DNA of 64,000 nucleotides from positions 63,421,660 to 63,485,659 of the forward strand of contig NC_092793.1 of assembly GCF_918797505.1 (NCBI RefSeq). Reading direction: 5' to 3'. Origin of the DNA: Bemisia tabaci. Lineage: Eukaryota > Arthropoda > Insecta > Hemiptera > Aleyrodidae. Under the pieces are notes generated by a model. That model was not told the DNA's origin. It saw only the letters and a list, made by a program, of their open reading frames with translations, and did not search any database. Position numbers and translations under genes: made by a program. Of the stretch, positions 12,539-22,884 are shown in pieces (the first letter of the stretch is position 1; every line of letters starts with the position of its first letter).

Positions 12539-13850
12539 TTATTAACCGAGGATAAAAGACTCACAATCCGACAAAAATTCACTGGAGCCGCCACTGCGCA
12601 TGCGCAGATGTGCGCAACTGGGACACACGAACTCATCGATGCGGGTCGGTACCACCACTCGTCACATGCGAATTTTTAAAAGTTGCCTCGCCTTCCGTAA
12701 CACAGGATGCACGGTCTACGTGATTCAATGTCTTCGAGTGCAGCGTAGCCTCCTGAATTTTCTGCGCTGAGCTGGGAGAGGTCGTGAAAACCAGCCCGAG
12801 ACTCGGGCAAGCGGTTGCTGGCAGCAAGTAAACTTGCGCCATCTATAGTAGGGCCCACGAACGATGATCCCTGAGCCGCGGGTATTTCTTGCAAACACTG
12901 GCAACAGTGACACCCCGGCCCGGACCGAGTCTCGAGTTCGCGGACAATGCCGAGCCTAACCACAATCGAACCCTAATTACTTTCGCGTAATTTCAAATTT
13001 CACCCTCCCGCTAGAAAAAACCAAAATTTGCTGAAAGTTGTGTAACATTTTTTTAGCAAGTGTTTCCTTACTCTCCTTTAAAACACGAGTAAAAAGAGGC
13101 CTCGTTTATAAAAATCGGTCAAATAGCAGCAAAGTTATAGTTCGAGATACGATGTTATAAATAAAAATTGGACTTCGCTTCAAAAAGGAAAAAGAAGGAA
13201 AAATTAAAAAATTTATATTACAATTATATATGATTTAGCTCAGAATTTTACGAGCAATCCAACCATGTAATGGGAGAAGAGATTGGGGCAAAATTACAAG
13301 AAATTGATTTTTTACGAAAAGGCTTCCTATGAAGGAATTTTGACCTGAAGATAGGGGTAGAATAGCAGCCGTTCGCATACAATAGCTTTTCGCGTTCACA
13401 ATACCCGGTCTCGTCGATGTGCGTGCTCGACCTTGCAGCTGTGTCATTTACATGGTCCATGCGTTTATTCGCCCGATTTTTCAGGGATCATCGTTCGTGG
13501 GCCCTACTATAGTGAGTGATTATCCAAACAGCTCCGCCTATGTCTCGGCAAGGCGGTTTTACACAAGCTGATTGCGGTGGGCGCACGGGTCGTAAGACGG
13601 TATATTGGAGTTTCTTAGCCAACGTGCGTTAAATTCAGCAAAAAGCTGACATCTCACAACAGAGTAAAAAAGCTCACACACAAGCAAAATTTTTCCTTAA
13701 AGAGATACGCTGTTTGGTGCAACACTAGTAACAGACCAGTGTAGACCTCTCGGAGCTTGGCGCAGAATATTCAGGAGGCTACTCTGCACTGAGGATAGGC
13801 CCAACAAGGTCGAAACGCGTCTGCAGTTGCCTTCCTGAACGGTTGTTACT

Positions 13851-14128
13851 ACAGGGTGTCTAGCATCAGGATTTTCCCGATTCTATCATGATTTGAGGTC
13901 TATCAGGATTTAATCCCGATTTCATCAAGATTTGCAGAAAAATCGGTCGTAAAATCAGGATTTGAGAAAAGTCGGCCGTCCGCTTATTTTCCGTTAGTTA
14001 TTCGCAACCCATCCACTAATTTTTCTTGGCAAAAAGTCAGGACTCAGAAGAAATAAAAAATCAGGATTTAGCGGTCAAAAATCAGGAAAAATCAGGATTT
14101 CCCAAAATGAAAAAACTAGACACCCTGT
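13851..14128. mobile_element. 278-bp MITE with ACAGGGTGTCTAG TIRs, 3-bp TSD ACT
   Basis: Perfect TIRs ACAGGGTGTCTAG at both ends, flanked by ACT at 13848-13850 and 14129-14131. The interior repeats ATCAGGATTT words. The empty site is visible in the paralogous block at about 11855-11885, where GTTGTT-ACT-AGTGTTGC (reverse complement) is uninterrupted. Confidence 0.85.
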
Positions 14129-14283
14129 ACTAGTGTTGCACCAAACAGCGTATCTCTTTGAGGAAAAATTTTGCTTGTGTGTGAGCTTTTTTCCTCTGTA
14201 GTGAGATATCAGTTTTATGCTGAATTTAATGCACGTTGGCTAAAAAACTCCAACATACCGTCTTACGACCCGCGCGTCCTCCG

Positions 14284-15449
14284 CTATCAGTTTGTGTATT
14301 GTCTATTGATGAAAATTCAGAGAGAATTGCTGTTATAGGTTGAATTTAAAACGGATGTTTGCTTTTTCCTGTTGTCTATAATTTTCAAAATATGCTCATC
14401 GTGCATGAATAAATATTTTAAAAAATTAAAGGTTAAAATCAAGAGTATTTGTTCCCTGATTGCAGTTGATAATTTCACTGCCTCGGCTGAAATCCACTGT
14501 TAAAAAAATCATAAGGAACATAACACTTTACAAAATACAAACTGTTTTACCTATGCATCTCACATTTTCAGGTTAAGTTCTTGGTGGTGTTAGCGAATGA
14601 ATTCTATAAAGACATTGTTCCAAGGTGTACAATTTTTTCTGTTATGATGTATCGTTTCCAAAAAATTTAAAATGGCGTTAACGGCGTTTTTGCGTTGCAC
14701 GGCAGTATAAGAGATCCACAGATTAGTCCAGATAGCTAACATCCAATCTAGCCAATGCTTAGAAAGCGTGAGTAATTTTGCTACAGGTTAGGCAACTTTA
14801 AAAAATTGATGGCACTACCAGTAGTGAAAGAACTTGACCGGATCGAGAGAAATTTCCTCTTGAATCTGATTATAAAGCTCTAATAAAGTATAAATAGTAA
14901 TGTGTTATAATGGTTTTTGATCAAATAAGATTTTATCAAGCACTGTTATGCCAAGTATTCTGTTTCAATATTCTTACAACAGTTGGTAGCAATTAACTGC
15001 TCTCATGGGGCCTCCGGCGGGAATTCAAAACTAGGAACCAAAAGTCTCATTTTGCTAGGATTTTGCTTTAATTTTCGGTTTCTAAGGCTTTAAAATTCAA
15101 AATTATGATATATTATAATCTGGCGGTGAAGATCGATTCATCCAGAATAGATGATAGACATTCCAAATTAAGGGAGAAAGTGCTGCATCTTTTAATCTGG
15201 AAATATTGAACCACATAAATTCTACTGAGAAACTAATTCTTGAATTCTTTGGAACGTTTCATCCCACAAAAATCTGTAAAAGAAGTATTCTCCCGCCGAA
15301 AATCTGCTGAAAATAGCCAAAATTTCAGTTTTGGTTCCTAGTTTTAAATGCCCATGGATTTTCCCGCCAATGGCGCTCACATAACTACTCACGCTCTCCC
15401 GCCGATGATAGCTATCTGGACTAATCTGTGAAGAGATCATGAAAATACA
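14284..15449. other. Unassigned AT-rich sequence
   Basis: No gene or clear repeat recognised. The words TATCTGGACTAATCTGTG (15411-15428) and CACAGATTAGTCCAGATAGC (14716-14735) are inverted relatives, and GGAACCAAAAGT / GGTTCCTAGTTTT recur near 15035 and 15330, so 14716-15430 may be a diverged foldback element interrupted at its right by the mariner copy. Confidence 0.5.
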
Positions 15450-15451
15450 TA

Positions 15452-16263
15452 GGTTGTCCCAAAAGTACTGCACGTATTTTTATTTTGGACGAACGGTAGA
15501 AGATATCAAAATGCGGTTTGCGTAGTCTTAAAGACCGAGCAATTACCAATAAAACAAGACAAATCCGAGCTCTCTAAGTCAAAACATGACCAAGTTACAG
15601 TGTTTTGAAAATGACTTGTAGAGGAGACCCCTCCAGGATTTTAAGCTTCTTTTCTGGAAGAAACAAAGATTTGATAATCAAAAATTCTACAGAGAAATCG
15701 TCGCGATCGAATGAAGTTGGCAACATGATATCAGCCCAGACCTTGCACCCTGCGATTTTTGGTTATTCTCTACGCTGAAAAAGGGCTTAAGAGGCAGGAA
15801 GTTGAACTCCATCAACGAGATAAAAAGAGCTGATGAAACTTTCTTAAAGAACATCAGGCAAGAAGAATTCGAAAAAACATGTTTGAAGAAGTGGGAAGAA
15901 CGGTTGCGGCGCTGTGTGGCAAGTGATGGAAGGTATTTTGAGAAGGAAACTAGTGTCCAGTCGTCCAGTGAAGAAGAGTAAATGCTAGTAATCTTGGTAA
16001 GATTCTGCAAAATTGATTTAATAAAACCACTTGAATCCTCAATTCTTTGTTTTTTTTCCAGAAAAGAAGCTGAAAATCCTGTAGGGGTCCCCTCTACAAG
16101 TCATTTTCAAAACACTGTAACTTGGTCATTTTTTGACTTAGAGAGCTCGGATTTGTCTTGTTTTATCGGTAATTGGCCGGTCTTTAAGACTATACAAATC
16201 GCATTTTGATATCTCCTACCGTTCGTCCAAGATAAAAAAGCGTGCAGTACTTTTGGGACAACC
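15452..16263 (+). mobile_element. Internally deleted mariner element with ~180-bp TIRs
   Basis: An 812-bp element flanked by TA (15450-15451 and 16264-16265). Its termini GGTTGTCCCAAAAGTACTGC are typical in style of mariner (IS630/Tc1 group). The TIRs extend about 180 bp (15452-15631 against 16083-16263). The space between holds the 3' end of the transposase gene (15721-15981). The catalytic core and N-terminal DNA-binding domain are missing, so it cannot move by itself. A related, more damaged copy is at 51951-52325. Confidence 0.9.
15721..15981 (+). pseudogene. Mariner transposase, C-terminal fragment
   Basis: The frame from 15727 to the stop TAA at 15979-15981 encodes about 84 residues starting DISPDLAPCDFWLF. 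This is the mariner signature around the last catalytic aspartate (the D of CDFWLF in the DDD triad). It continues with LKKGLRGRKLNSINEIK and ends in F-x-x-W-E-E-R-x-x-x-C-V-x-x-x-G-x-Y-F-E, also a family hallmark. The enzyme would cut and join element ends at TA sites. A stop (TGA, 15712-15714) and the deletion junction lie just upstream, and about three quarters of the usual ~345-residue protein is absent. Family assignment is secure; no activity is expected. Confidence 0.93.
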
Positions 16264-16265
16264 TA

Positions 16266-16710
16266 TGTAATATTGTCTTCTAATGTGACCCTAGACATCA
16301 GTCAAATTGTACTTTCTAGCTTACAGACAGATTAGGCAACCCTGCACTGTGTTTCATGTTGCAAACAAAGACTCTCTAAGTGTCCGATGGCTAACTCTCA
16401 TCAAATAATGCCAAGGGAACCAAACTTTCACTTACATAGGTACCGTATGACAGATGTCCGCCTGAATGTGTACCTACGCTGAAGAATGGCCGGTATAATG
16501 CCAGGCCTCTGCACAACCATCATTATAGCCTTTTTTCAATATCACGGATATGCCCATTTCATTTCTAGACTCTTACCCAGCTCCATGGCTATTTTACGAA
16601 CATTTTGAGGTAAAAAAAGTAGTTAAGTCATAAAAGTTGTTAATGATCATGCTGAACGCAAAATGAAAGTGATGTCCGCGCACAATAAGAGGGTAGGTAA
16701 CATCGGAATA
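16266..16710. other. Unassigned sequence between two elements
   Basis: No gene or repeat recognised apart from the target-site copy at its right edge. Confidence 0.4.
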
Positions 16711-16928
16711 TAATGGAGATCTTTTTTTTTCTTCTTTTTTTTTGACATAATATTTTAATAAAGAGCATACAAGTTGAGACCAATATTGACAGATATTGGC
16801 ACGAAGGCCTAAGTGGCACAATCTAATAGAAAGAAAGAGCAAAACACAGAAAGAGAAGTGATATCAAAGTTTAAAAAATGAGAGTAATATACATGAGATG
16901 ATTAATCACATAAAATTACAATTATACT

Positions 16929-17720
16929 TTAGGTTAAGATTATGTCACCGGTATCGCCTTGAGGCATTTCTTCGGTATATTGGGATGACGATTGCGACGG
17001 ACGAGCCCTTAGCACCTTTTTTTTTGTTAACACTGTTTGTACAAATTGGCTGATGGTCTGCCAGTTATTTGCTGATGAAAGCATAAAATCAACAACAGTG
17101 GAGGGTTCTAATTTATATGATGTCTTTATTTTCAATTCATATCGGAAGTGTGCAAAGGCAGGAGAATTAAAAAATGTGTGAAAAGGTGTGTCATTTGTAT
17201 TTACATTGCAAATTAAACAGTAAGGAGATGTCTTTATTGTAAATCTATGTAAATAATATTCAAAATCACCATGCCCAGTAAAGAATTGTGTAAGATAATA
17301 ATTTGTGTTGCCATGTTTTCTGTACATCCATGCATCAAAGTCATTAATTAAGGTGTTAAGCCATTTATTTTCTTCGTTTTCATTCCATTCACGCTTCATT
17401 TCTTTCATAATATCCTCCTCAATTTCCTCCCTACGATCCTTGTGGATCATATTAAGTTTTTTCTTTTTGACAAGTAAATGTGGAGGTTCAATCCTAGATA
17501 ATGTGTCAAGTGCAAAGTCAGATACAGTACAGTAAGCACAACATAAAGATAGTTCTAGAGGTATAAGTGTTTTCCTAATTCTGTCTTGGTTGAATCCTAA
17601 ATTAATAGCGTGTGCCCAGATGGTTACACCGTAAAAGATGATTGACATAATTACATGAATAATAAGTAATTTTTTAAGATAGGAAGGGCCATTAACATTG
17701 ACTAAGAGACTTTTATAAAA
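16929..17720 (-). pseudogene. LINE ORF2 C-terminal domain with TGHG and CCH motifs
   Basis: Continues the LINE polyprotein in a different frame from the reverse transcriptase. The frame is open upstream of its ATG (17648), through VNGPSYLKKLL, so the true junction is a frameshift near 17715-17735. Residues 1-15 carry IIFYGVTIWA (thumb region), 124-129 TGHGDF, and 144-157 C-x2-C-x9-H. These are the conserved C-terminal features of R1-like elements, probably a zinc-binding module. The expected fourth ligand is replaced by N (residue 161), so the knuckle is likely broken. The ORF ends at 16929, followed by a ~200-bp 3' region and the A-rich tail. Confidence 0.85.
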
Positions 17721-18490
17721 TTGAGTTTTCCGACTTGAAAACCAAGATGACGCATTGATTTTGAAATTGGGATTTCGGTGTCACCCACTAGGACCGTTGC
17801 ATTTCGTCTATCATCAGCAGAACCACTAATTATAACTGCATTTGTCTTAGGGACAGCTATTTTTAGGGAGAGTTTCTTAAGTTCTTTAATGTATTGTCTG
17901 GTAATACGGAAGGAGTTATTACGGAGAGAGGATTTACTGTAACATTGTAGAATTATTAATAAGTCATCGGCATGTACAATTTTGTCTGATCTAGAAATGG
18001 TACGTAAGCGAACAATATAATCAAAAGTTATTTTCCAATGAATTGCGGCAAGGACGCTTCCTTGTGCTACCCCGCTAGACACTTGGAAAGAAATATCACT
18101 ATATTTGATTGTACGATCAGAGAAGTAAGATTTCATGGATTGAGTGATGTATGGAGCAACATTCTTGCTCTCTAAAGCAACAATAATGTCACTCCACCGT
18201 AAAGAGTTAAAGGCATTTTTTATATCGAGTCCTATAATGCAAAGTATATTTCTGTGGTGGAGGGGAGCTTGCATATTTAATTCATAAATACGTTTTAGTT
18301 TTTTTAATGCTTGTGTAGTTGATTTGCCCTTGACGAAACCAAATTGATCAGGTGATAATTTGAGACCTTCTAAAATACGGGCAGCAAGTATTTGTTCGTA
18401 AATCTTGCTCAAACAGTTGAGCATACATATAGGTCTAAACTTGCGGGAGTTTGGATCCGATGAATTTTTAGGGAGTAATGCAAGTCTTGG
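17702..18490 (-). pseudogene. Non-LTR reverse transcriptase domain (truncated)
   Basis: RNA-templated DNA synthesis domain of a LINE ORF2. Upstream of the first ATG (18424) the frame is open through RLALLPK and RKFRPIC, the usual start of the fingers region. From that ATG: FGFVKGKST near residues 28-36, GLDIKNAFNS at 65-74 (first catalytic Asp), GVAQGSVLA at 118-126, and HADD at 151-154 in place of the usual YADD. The second catalytic site therefore keeps both aspartates but has lost the tyrosine. The endonuclease domain is missing because of 5' truncation. The style resembles R1/jockey clades; the exact clade needs a phylogeny. The frame ends in a stop at 17702 after a probable 1-base frameshift; the following domain continues in another frame. 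Confidence 0.9.
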
Positions 18491-18514
18491 AGAGAGCGAT
18501 TAATGGAGATCTTG

Positions 18515-19139
18515 CATGTGTCAGGAGTTAGCGATTTAAATACTGATTATTATGTACAATTACGCGAGAAACACGATTGCTTCACCGGTTTCTCTGAGAC
18601 AAACTCCAAAACTGAAAAAAGCTCTTTAAGTTGATGCCGTAATGGAGGGGATATCCCACGCTATCCTGAAAGTCCACCTCTGTATCAAGTCAAACTCTCA
18701 ATGCAAAGAGCAAGTAATACATTGACAGGGTAGCCACTTTGTTCGGGGTTTCCGGAACTATAAACACAACAATCTTGCTGATTCATTTCGACGGTGTAAG
18801 TCGGCAATCACATAACTCGGTTTGCGACGTCGCAGACTTCCTGTCATACTTCCTTTATTTTTTAAATGGAAAACTACTCAACGGCGATTCTTTAAAAGTG
18901 CCGTGCCGTTTCTTCTCCGTACGATAAAAATTCTGCATTAACTTCAAGGAATGGTGTCAGTTTGTTCTCCTTTACAAAATAACATAGAGATGGAGATTTT
19001 CAGACACCGCAAACTAGATATGTGATTGCAAACTTAAGCCGTTGTTTGCTCCCTATCTTACAATTAGCATAGAAAGGCTTGAAACTCAGGTGGACTCTCA
19101 GGATAGCGGGGTTATCTCCTTCACTACGGCCGTAACTTT

Positions 19140-19181
<42 letters not shown>

Positions 19182-19260
19182 TTTTTGGGGTTGTTTCAGA
19201 GAGAACCAGTGAAACCATTTGTTTCACGCGAAGTTTAACAAATGAATCAGTACTTGAATT
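18515..19260. repeat. Foldback repeat with poly(T) at the right arm
   Basis: The arms 18515-18690 and 19083-19260 pair imperfectly (TAGCG.GGTT / GGATATCCCACGCTATCCTG / CAGAG..AACC.GTGAA blocks). A T run of more than 30 bp (19147-19179) interrupts the right arm. The lysine-rich minus-strand frame across the T run (19000-19296) is an artefact of the homopolymer. Confidence 0.7.
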
Positions 19261-19860
19261 GCCAACTCCTGATACGAAGAAGAGCTGCATTTTCATGATC
19301 TCTTACAAGTCACAACCAATGTCAATGAAACCATACAAAAACAGTAAAATAGTCCGATAAACATTTTTTGACTCTTATACATTTCAATTGGTTTTTAATG
19401 TTTAAGTGTATCCAGGTCAATTTATAACGATACATTGCAACGGACAGGAACTTCGGGCCCGCATAAGCTTATCGCGTGCGTGCGGCATGTCGCCTAGGCA
19501 GTGCAGAGGACGCGCGCGCGTTGCGCCACAGCGCGCCCATTTTGCTCCTAGTGTCGCATGTTGCGCTCGCCTTTCTCGGGAGTTTTGCGGCTTTTGTATT
19601 GCAGATACGACCAAACGGACGAAATTTTTTCCCTGCAATGTGGTCCCTCGGCGTATTCCATGGGGAAACCGTTTTAGTTCATCTAACAACCTCAAATTTC
19701 AACCTGTGTCACTTAGGTCGTTTGAGCACCGGGCAAAAATGTTTTAACTTTGTTTCCTTGCACGAAGCTTCTAATCTATGCACACATCATCTTATAAGAC
19801 CAAGACCCTCTTCGAATTCGAAAATTTAAAAAATAAGAAACACCCCAACTTGGTAACGTT
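19261..19860. other. Unassigned sequence
   Basis: Overlapping open frames at 19406-19829 on both strands come from a GC-rich patch (19480-19580). None shows a recognisable domain, and I call no gene. Confidence 0.4.
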
Positions 19861-20447
19861 GCATGGTGGCAACGATCATGGTGTCAACAAACCAAAAATC
19901 TGATCATGGAGTCAACGATTGTTGACGTCGTGATCAGGCAGTACAACGCAAAAATAGGCCCTGAGCATGGTGTCAACGATCACGGTGTCAACAAACAGAA
20001 AAATATCTTCCTTGTTAGTAAAATTAAAAAAATTAAGTGTACAGGAGAGGTCTGGGTCACGTATAGTTGGATTAGGTTTGTTTAGGTCAGGACATGTACG
20101 GTTAGATTAAGTAGGTAAGGTTAAAGTTATGTAGGGTAAGGTCGGGGAAAGTTAAGCTCTGTGAAAACGGGATAGGTCTTGTAAGGTGAAATTTGGTAAG
20201 GTTAGGTAAAGTTGGGTAAAGTTAGGTTAGGTAAGGTTAGGTTAGGTTAGAGTAAATAACACAAGAAAAACAAGACTTGAAATTTAAAAGGTGTTATTGA
20301 GGTAAGTTTTAAGTTTCGTTGACGTCGTGATCGTTGACACCGTGATCATTTTTCATAAGGGTCAGAATTTTTTATTTTTGGATGATCATGGTGTCAACAA
20401 AAACTTAGAAAAACTGTTTGTTGACACCATGATCGTTGACACCATGC
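19861..20447. repeat. Foldback element built from a 15-bp unit, with TTAGG-like core
   Basis: The 15-bp unit GTTGACACCATGATC (or its complement, with few changes) occurs about ten times. It is clustered at 19861-19995 mainly in one orientation and at 20319-20447 mainly in the other, so the two ends fold together. Paired units sit head to tail at both extremes. The loop (20045-20255) is degenerate TTAGGT/AAGGTTAGG sequence. The element abuts the 3' end of the copia gag remnant. No coding capacity. Confidence 0.75.
20045..20255 (+). repeat. Interstitial degenerate TTAGG-like repeats
   Basis: Repeated GTTAGGT, TAAGGTTAGG and TTAGGTTAGG words, densest at 20195-20250. TTAGG is the common insect telomere unit. 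Here it is degenerate and internal, in the loop of a foldback element, so not a telomere. Confidence 0.6.
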
Positions 20448-20457
20448 TACGTAATCC

Positions 20458-22003
20458 CTAACTTTGCTGTTTGCGGAACTTCTTGTTTCCTCTGTCTCTT
20501 TCATAATTGGAATAAAACACGACAGATTCATTACTTTCGGCTATAGAATTACGTTTCTGATTGATATTTTCTTGAAGCAGACGACTTTTCACAACATGTA
20601 ACGATATGACAAAGGGATTTTTAGCGAACAGTCCATCTATTGGCGCTATCGCTGCCGCATATGACTTCGGCATAGTCATTAATAACAACGAAATAATTTC
20701 CTCATCACAAAGTATAGCGCCAGTTCCTTTCAATTCTAACAGCTTACTAAAATGCTCTTCAAGAAATTTAGTTAATACCAGCCGTTCTGGACGCGCTTTG
20801 CGCGTCCGTCACGGCCAGCCAAGGGGCTGCACCCCCTGGACTCCCGATCACTCGCTACGCGAGTGACATTCGGCTCGCTCCGGGAGCCATTACTCTCAGT
20901 GATTGGACATTTGATCACTAAAATGTACATTTTAGAGAATGAAAACATGATTTCGTTACAGAACCTTGTTGCCGGAGCGTGCCATCATTTGCACATGAAT
21001 AGATGTGTGGAGATGAAGCGATGATGGGGATCGATCATTTCTTCAAAAACGCATTTGACTGGAACGTCATCCCATCGGGTGGCGGAAAAGGACAATCCAT
21101 GGATCTCCTTCGGCGATTTGACTTGCTGACGCAGCAAAAGTTCATCTTTACCTCTTAAGAAGATTATCGGTAGCGTAGGGGTCTAAAAACTGCTCAACGA
21201 TAGTATAGTTCGAGTTCCGAATCGCAATGAGCCCACTCGTGTTTTTTTCTTATACTTTCATCGCATATAAATTTCTCTGGTGTTTTTGTTTTATTCTCTC
21301 TGATTGCATATTAGTAATCATATCGTTTCTTTTATTCCCTTTCTGTAGCATCCGTGTCCATTTACAATTATTTTTTTAAAATAGCTTTCCCCTAGTATAC
21401 AATTGATGCTTCAAACGGAATCAATTGTTTTAATGGCATTTCCGGCTAAATCATAGGTTTTCTCAGGAAGGCAGCCTCTCGTCTCTCCCGGACTCTATTG
21501 TTGCCAGATAAGTTGCTTTTTTGGCACTTTTCCTAATTCAAATCCATGTTAAATATCCACATTTATCGCACAGTCTGGCAACCTCTCGAGTGAAGTAGAA
21601 AAAGGTAGAATCGCTGAAAGTCTGAATCCTTCGAAGTTTATATTAATGATGATGATGATGATGATGATACCTTTCGTGAATTTTATTCCGGATAGGTCTC
21701 GTTTCAGACAAATCCTCGAGGCAAGACGTTTCCGTGTGCAAACAGCTTCAAGGGCTTCCATCATATCCTTACTGCTAGACTTCCCCCGTACTGTGTTCAT
21801 AATGGTATCTGATGAAGATTGAACAATAATGTCTTGAGCTTTTACATCTAGTAGATCGTACTTATACTGCATCATGATGGTCTTCTTCTGGTACAAGGCC
21901 CATTTGCAACCTTCCCTTCCCAAGCGAGCCTCGATCTGAATTTCCATGCGTCAAATCTGGTGCTGTCAAATGGCTTCACGAAATGATGATACTCCACTGT
22001 CAT
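20458..22003 (-). pseudogene. Ty1/copia gag remnant, interrupted
   Basis: Capsid-type protein of a Ty1/copia LTR retrotransposon, read on the minus strand. It starts at ATG 22001-22003 (MTVEYHHFVKPFDSTRFDAW, the usual 'W-x-F/K' gag opening). It continues after a frameshift near 21940 with CKWALYQKK, LLDVKAQDIIVQSSSD and a leucine-rich LKRDLSGIKFTKG block (21947-21672). It resumes at about 20779 with KFLEEHFSKLLEL, EEIISLLLMTMPKSYAAAI and a basic tail ending at 20458. The gap is an 887-bp insertion. The expected CCHC zinc knuckle, protease, integrase and RT are absent downstream, where the foldback element 19861-20447 begins. At least two frameshifts make it a pseudogene. Family assignment rests on the order of the gag motifs. 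Confidence 0.85.
20780..21666 (+). mobile_element. 887-bp insertion in the copia gag, (GAT)n tail, 5-bp TSD
   Basis: Flanked by ATACC at 20775-20779 and 21667-21671, and ending in about seven GAT repeats. A simple-repeat 3' end with a short TSD suggests a retroposed LINE/SINE-type element in + orientation. The 5' 110 bp is GC-rich with many small self-pairing words (GACGCGCTTTGCGCGTC, CACTCGCTACGCGAGTG) like those at 4575-4640, 58083-58140 and 61078-61150. No coding domain recognised. Confidence 0.65.
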
Positions 22004-22621
22004 TGTTTCCACACACACCGTTTTCCTTGATAGCAAATTCCATTGCACTTTTTTTTTGAGGGGGGGGGGGGGGGGGGGGGGGGGAGAATGAAATTGAACA
22101 CGAGCACATGCGGTTAGGACGCCATCACTGAACCGGCCGGCACTTGCATATCAGCAACTAATATAGGAACCCGAACGTACTACTGACTGTTAAATATTTT
22201 GCATTTCTCCGCACTGCAGAAGCAAATGGCCCTTACTCTGATAGAGGGTGGATAAATGTGAGATAAAAGACAACAATCTTCTCGATCGTCAAATCGCCAC
22301 ACGGCAGGACGTAGTAGATTGTATTCATATAGTTAAGCTACAAACATAAACAACGAGAAAAATACAGGAGAGACAAGAGAGAGCCGACCAACCAGGATGG
22401 AGCGGCGTCAGACTACCAACATAACAAGTAGAATTACCCTACCTCAATAAATCCTGATTCATTGGCTGACTTATTGGTCCGCATTTTGCCGAAGTAGGAC
22501 AGGGTATACAGTTCTAGTAAGCTGGGGACAACAAATTCAGATTTTCGGGTCGGGGCAGTTCCTGGGGCAGGCACCGCAGCAAGTGGGTGCGGGGCAATGC
22601 CACTTACAGTGGGTGTGGGTA
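22004..22621. other. Unassigned sequence with 25-G run
   Basis: A homopolymer of 25 G lies at 22060-22084, preceded by T8. No gene recognised. Copia 5' leader or LTR could lie here but I see no LTR pair. Confidence 0.45.
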
Positions 22622-22884
22622 CAATTGGATTGCATTTTTCAAAAAGGAACCAGGAGCATTGCAGTGTTGCTGAGATTATTCGGCTCCTTTTGTCTTGGGA
22701 AAAAAACCTGATTATTTATAAAAAGTTTCTATTTTACTTGCTAAAAATTCTAGGACAAAAATTTCCTTGTAAATTCCATATCGTTCCAGGATTTCAATAG
22801 TTATATTGCGATGCATGACGTTGCACAATCTTAGCAACATTGCAATGCTCCTGGCCTCCTTTTTGCAAAATGCAATCCAATTGG
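22622..22884. repeat. Foldback repeat, ~60-bp arms
   Basis: The arms 22622-22680 and 22823-22884 pair (CAATTGGATTGCATTTT, CCAGGAGCATTGCA, GTTGCTGAGATT) around a loop of about 140 bp. Confidence 0.8.

Larger units (their letters stand above)
11738..14283. repeat. Foldback repeat cluster (three arms, nested insertions)
   Basis: A roughly 145-bp block (AACGTGCGTTAA..., CTCACACACAAGC, GAGATACGCTGTTTGG) is present in + orientation at 11738-11870 and 13588-13733 and inverted at 14132-14283. Adjoining blocks are also shuffled in inverted form. 11871-11914 pairs with 13798-13848 (CAACTGCAGACGCGT). 12735-12780 pairs with 13740-13790. 12843-12875 pairs with 13477-13512 (GGGCCCACGAACGATGATC). The structure has been interrupted by a hAT-like MITE (12209-12538) and a 278-bp MITE (13851-14128). 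Confidence 0.75.
16724..18500 (-). mobile_element. 5'-truncated R1/jockey-like LINE with A-rich tail and TSD
   Basis: A minus-strand non-LTR retrotransposon of 1.78 kb. It ends in an A-rich tail (T/C run at 16724-16743 on the plus strand). The sequence TAATGGAGATCTT flanks it on both sides (16711-16723 and 18501-18513), giving a 12-13-bp TSD. The 5' end stops within the reverse-transcriptase domain, as expected for abortive target-primed reverse transcription. Two coding pieces (17702-18490 and 16929-17720) are separated by a frameshift. Confidence 0.92.

Noticed and set aside
19000..19296. Lysine-rich ORF on the minus strand
   Set aside because: The lysine run is the translation of the poly(T) tract at 19147-19179 inside a foldback repeat.
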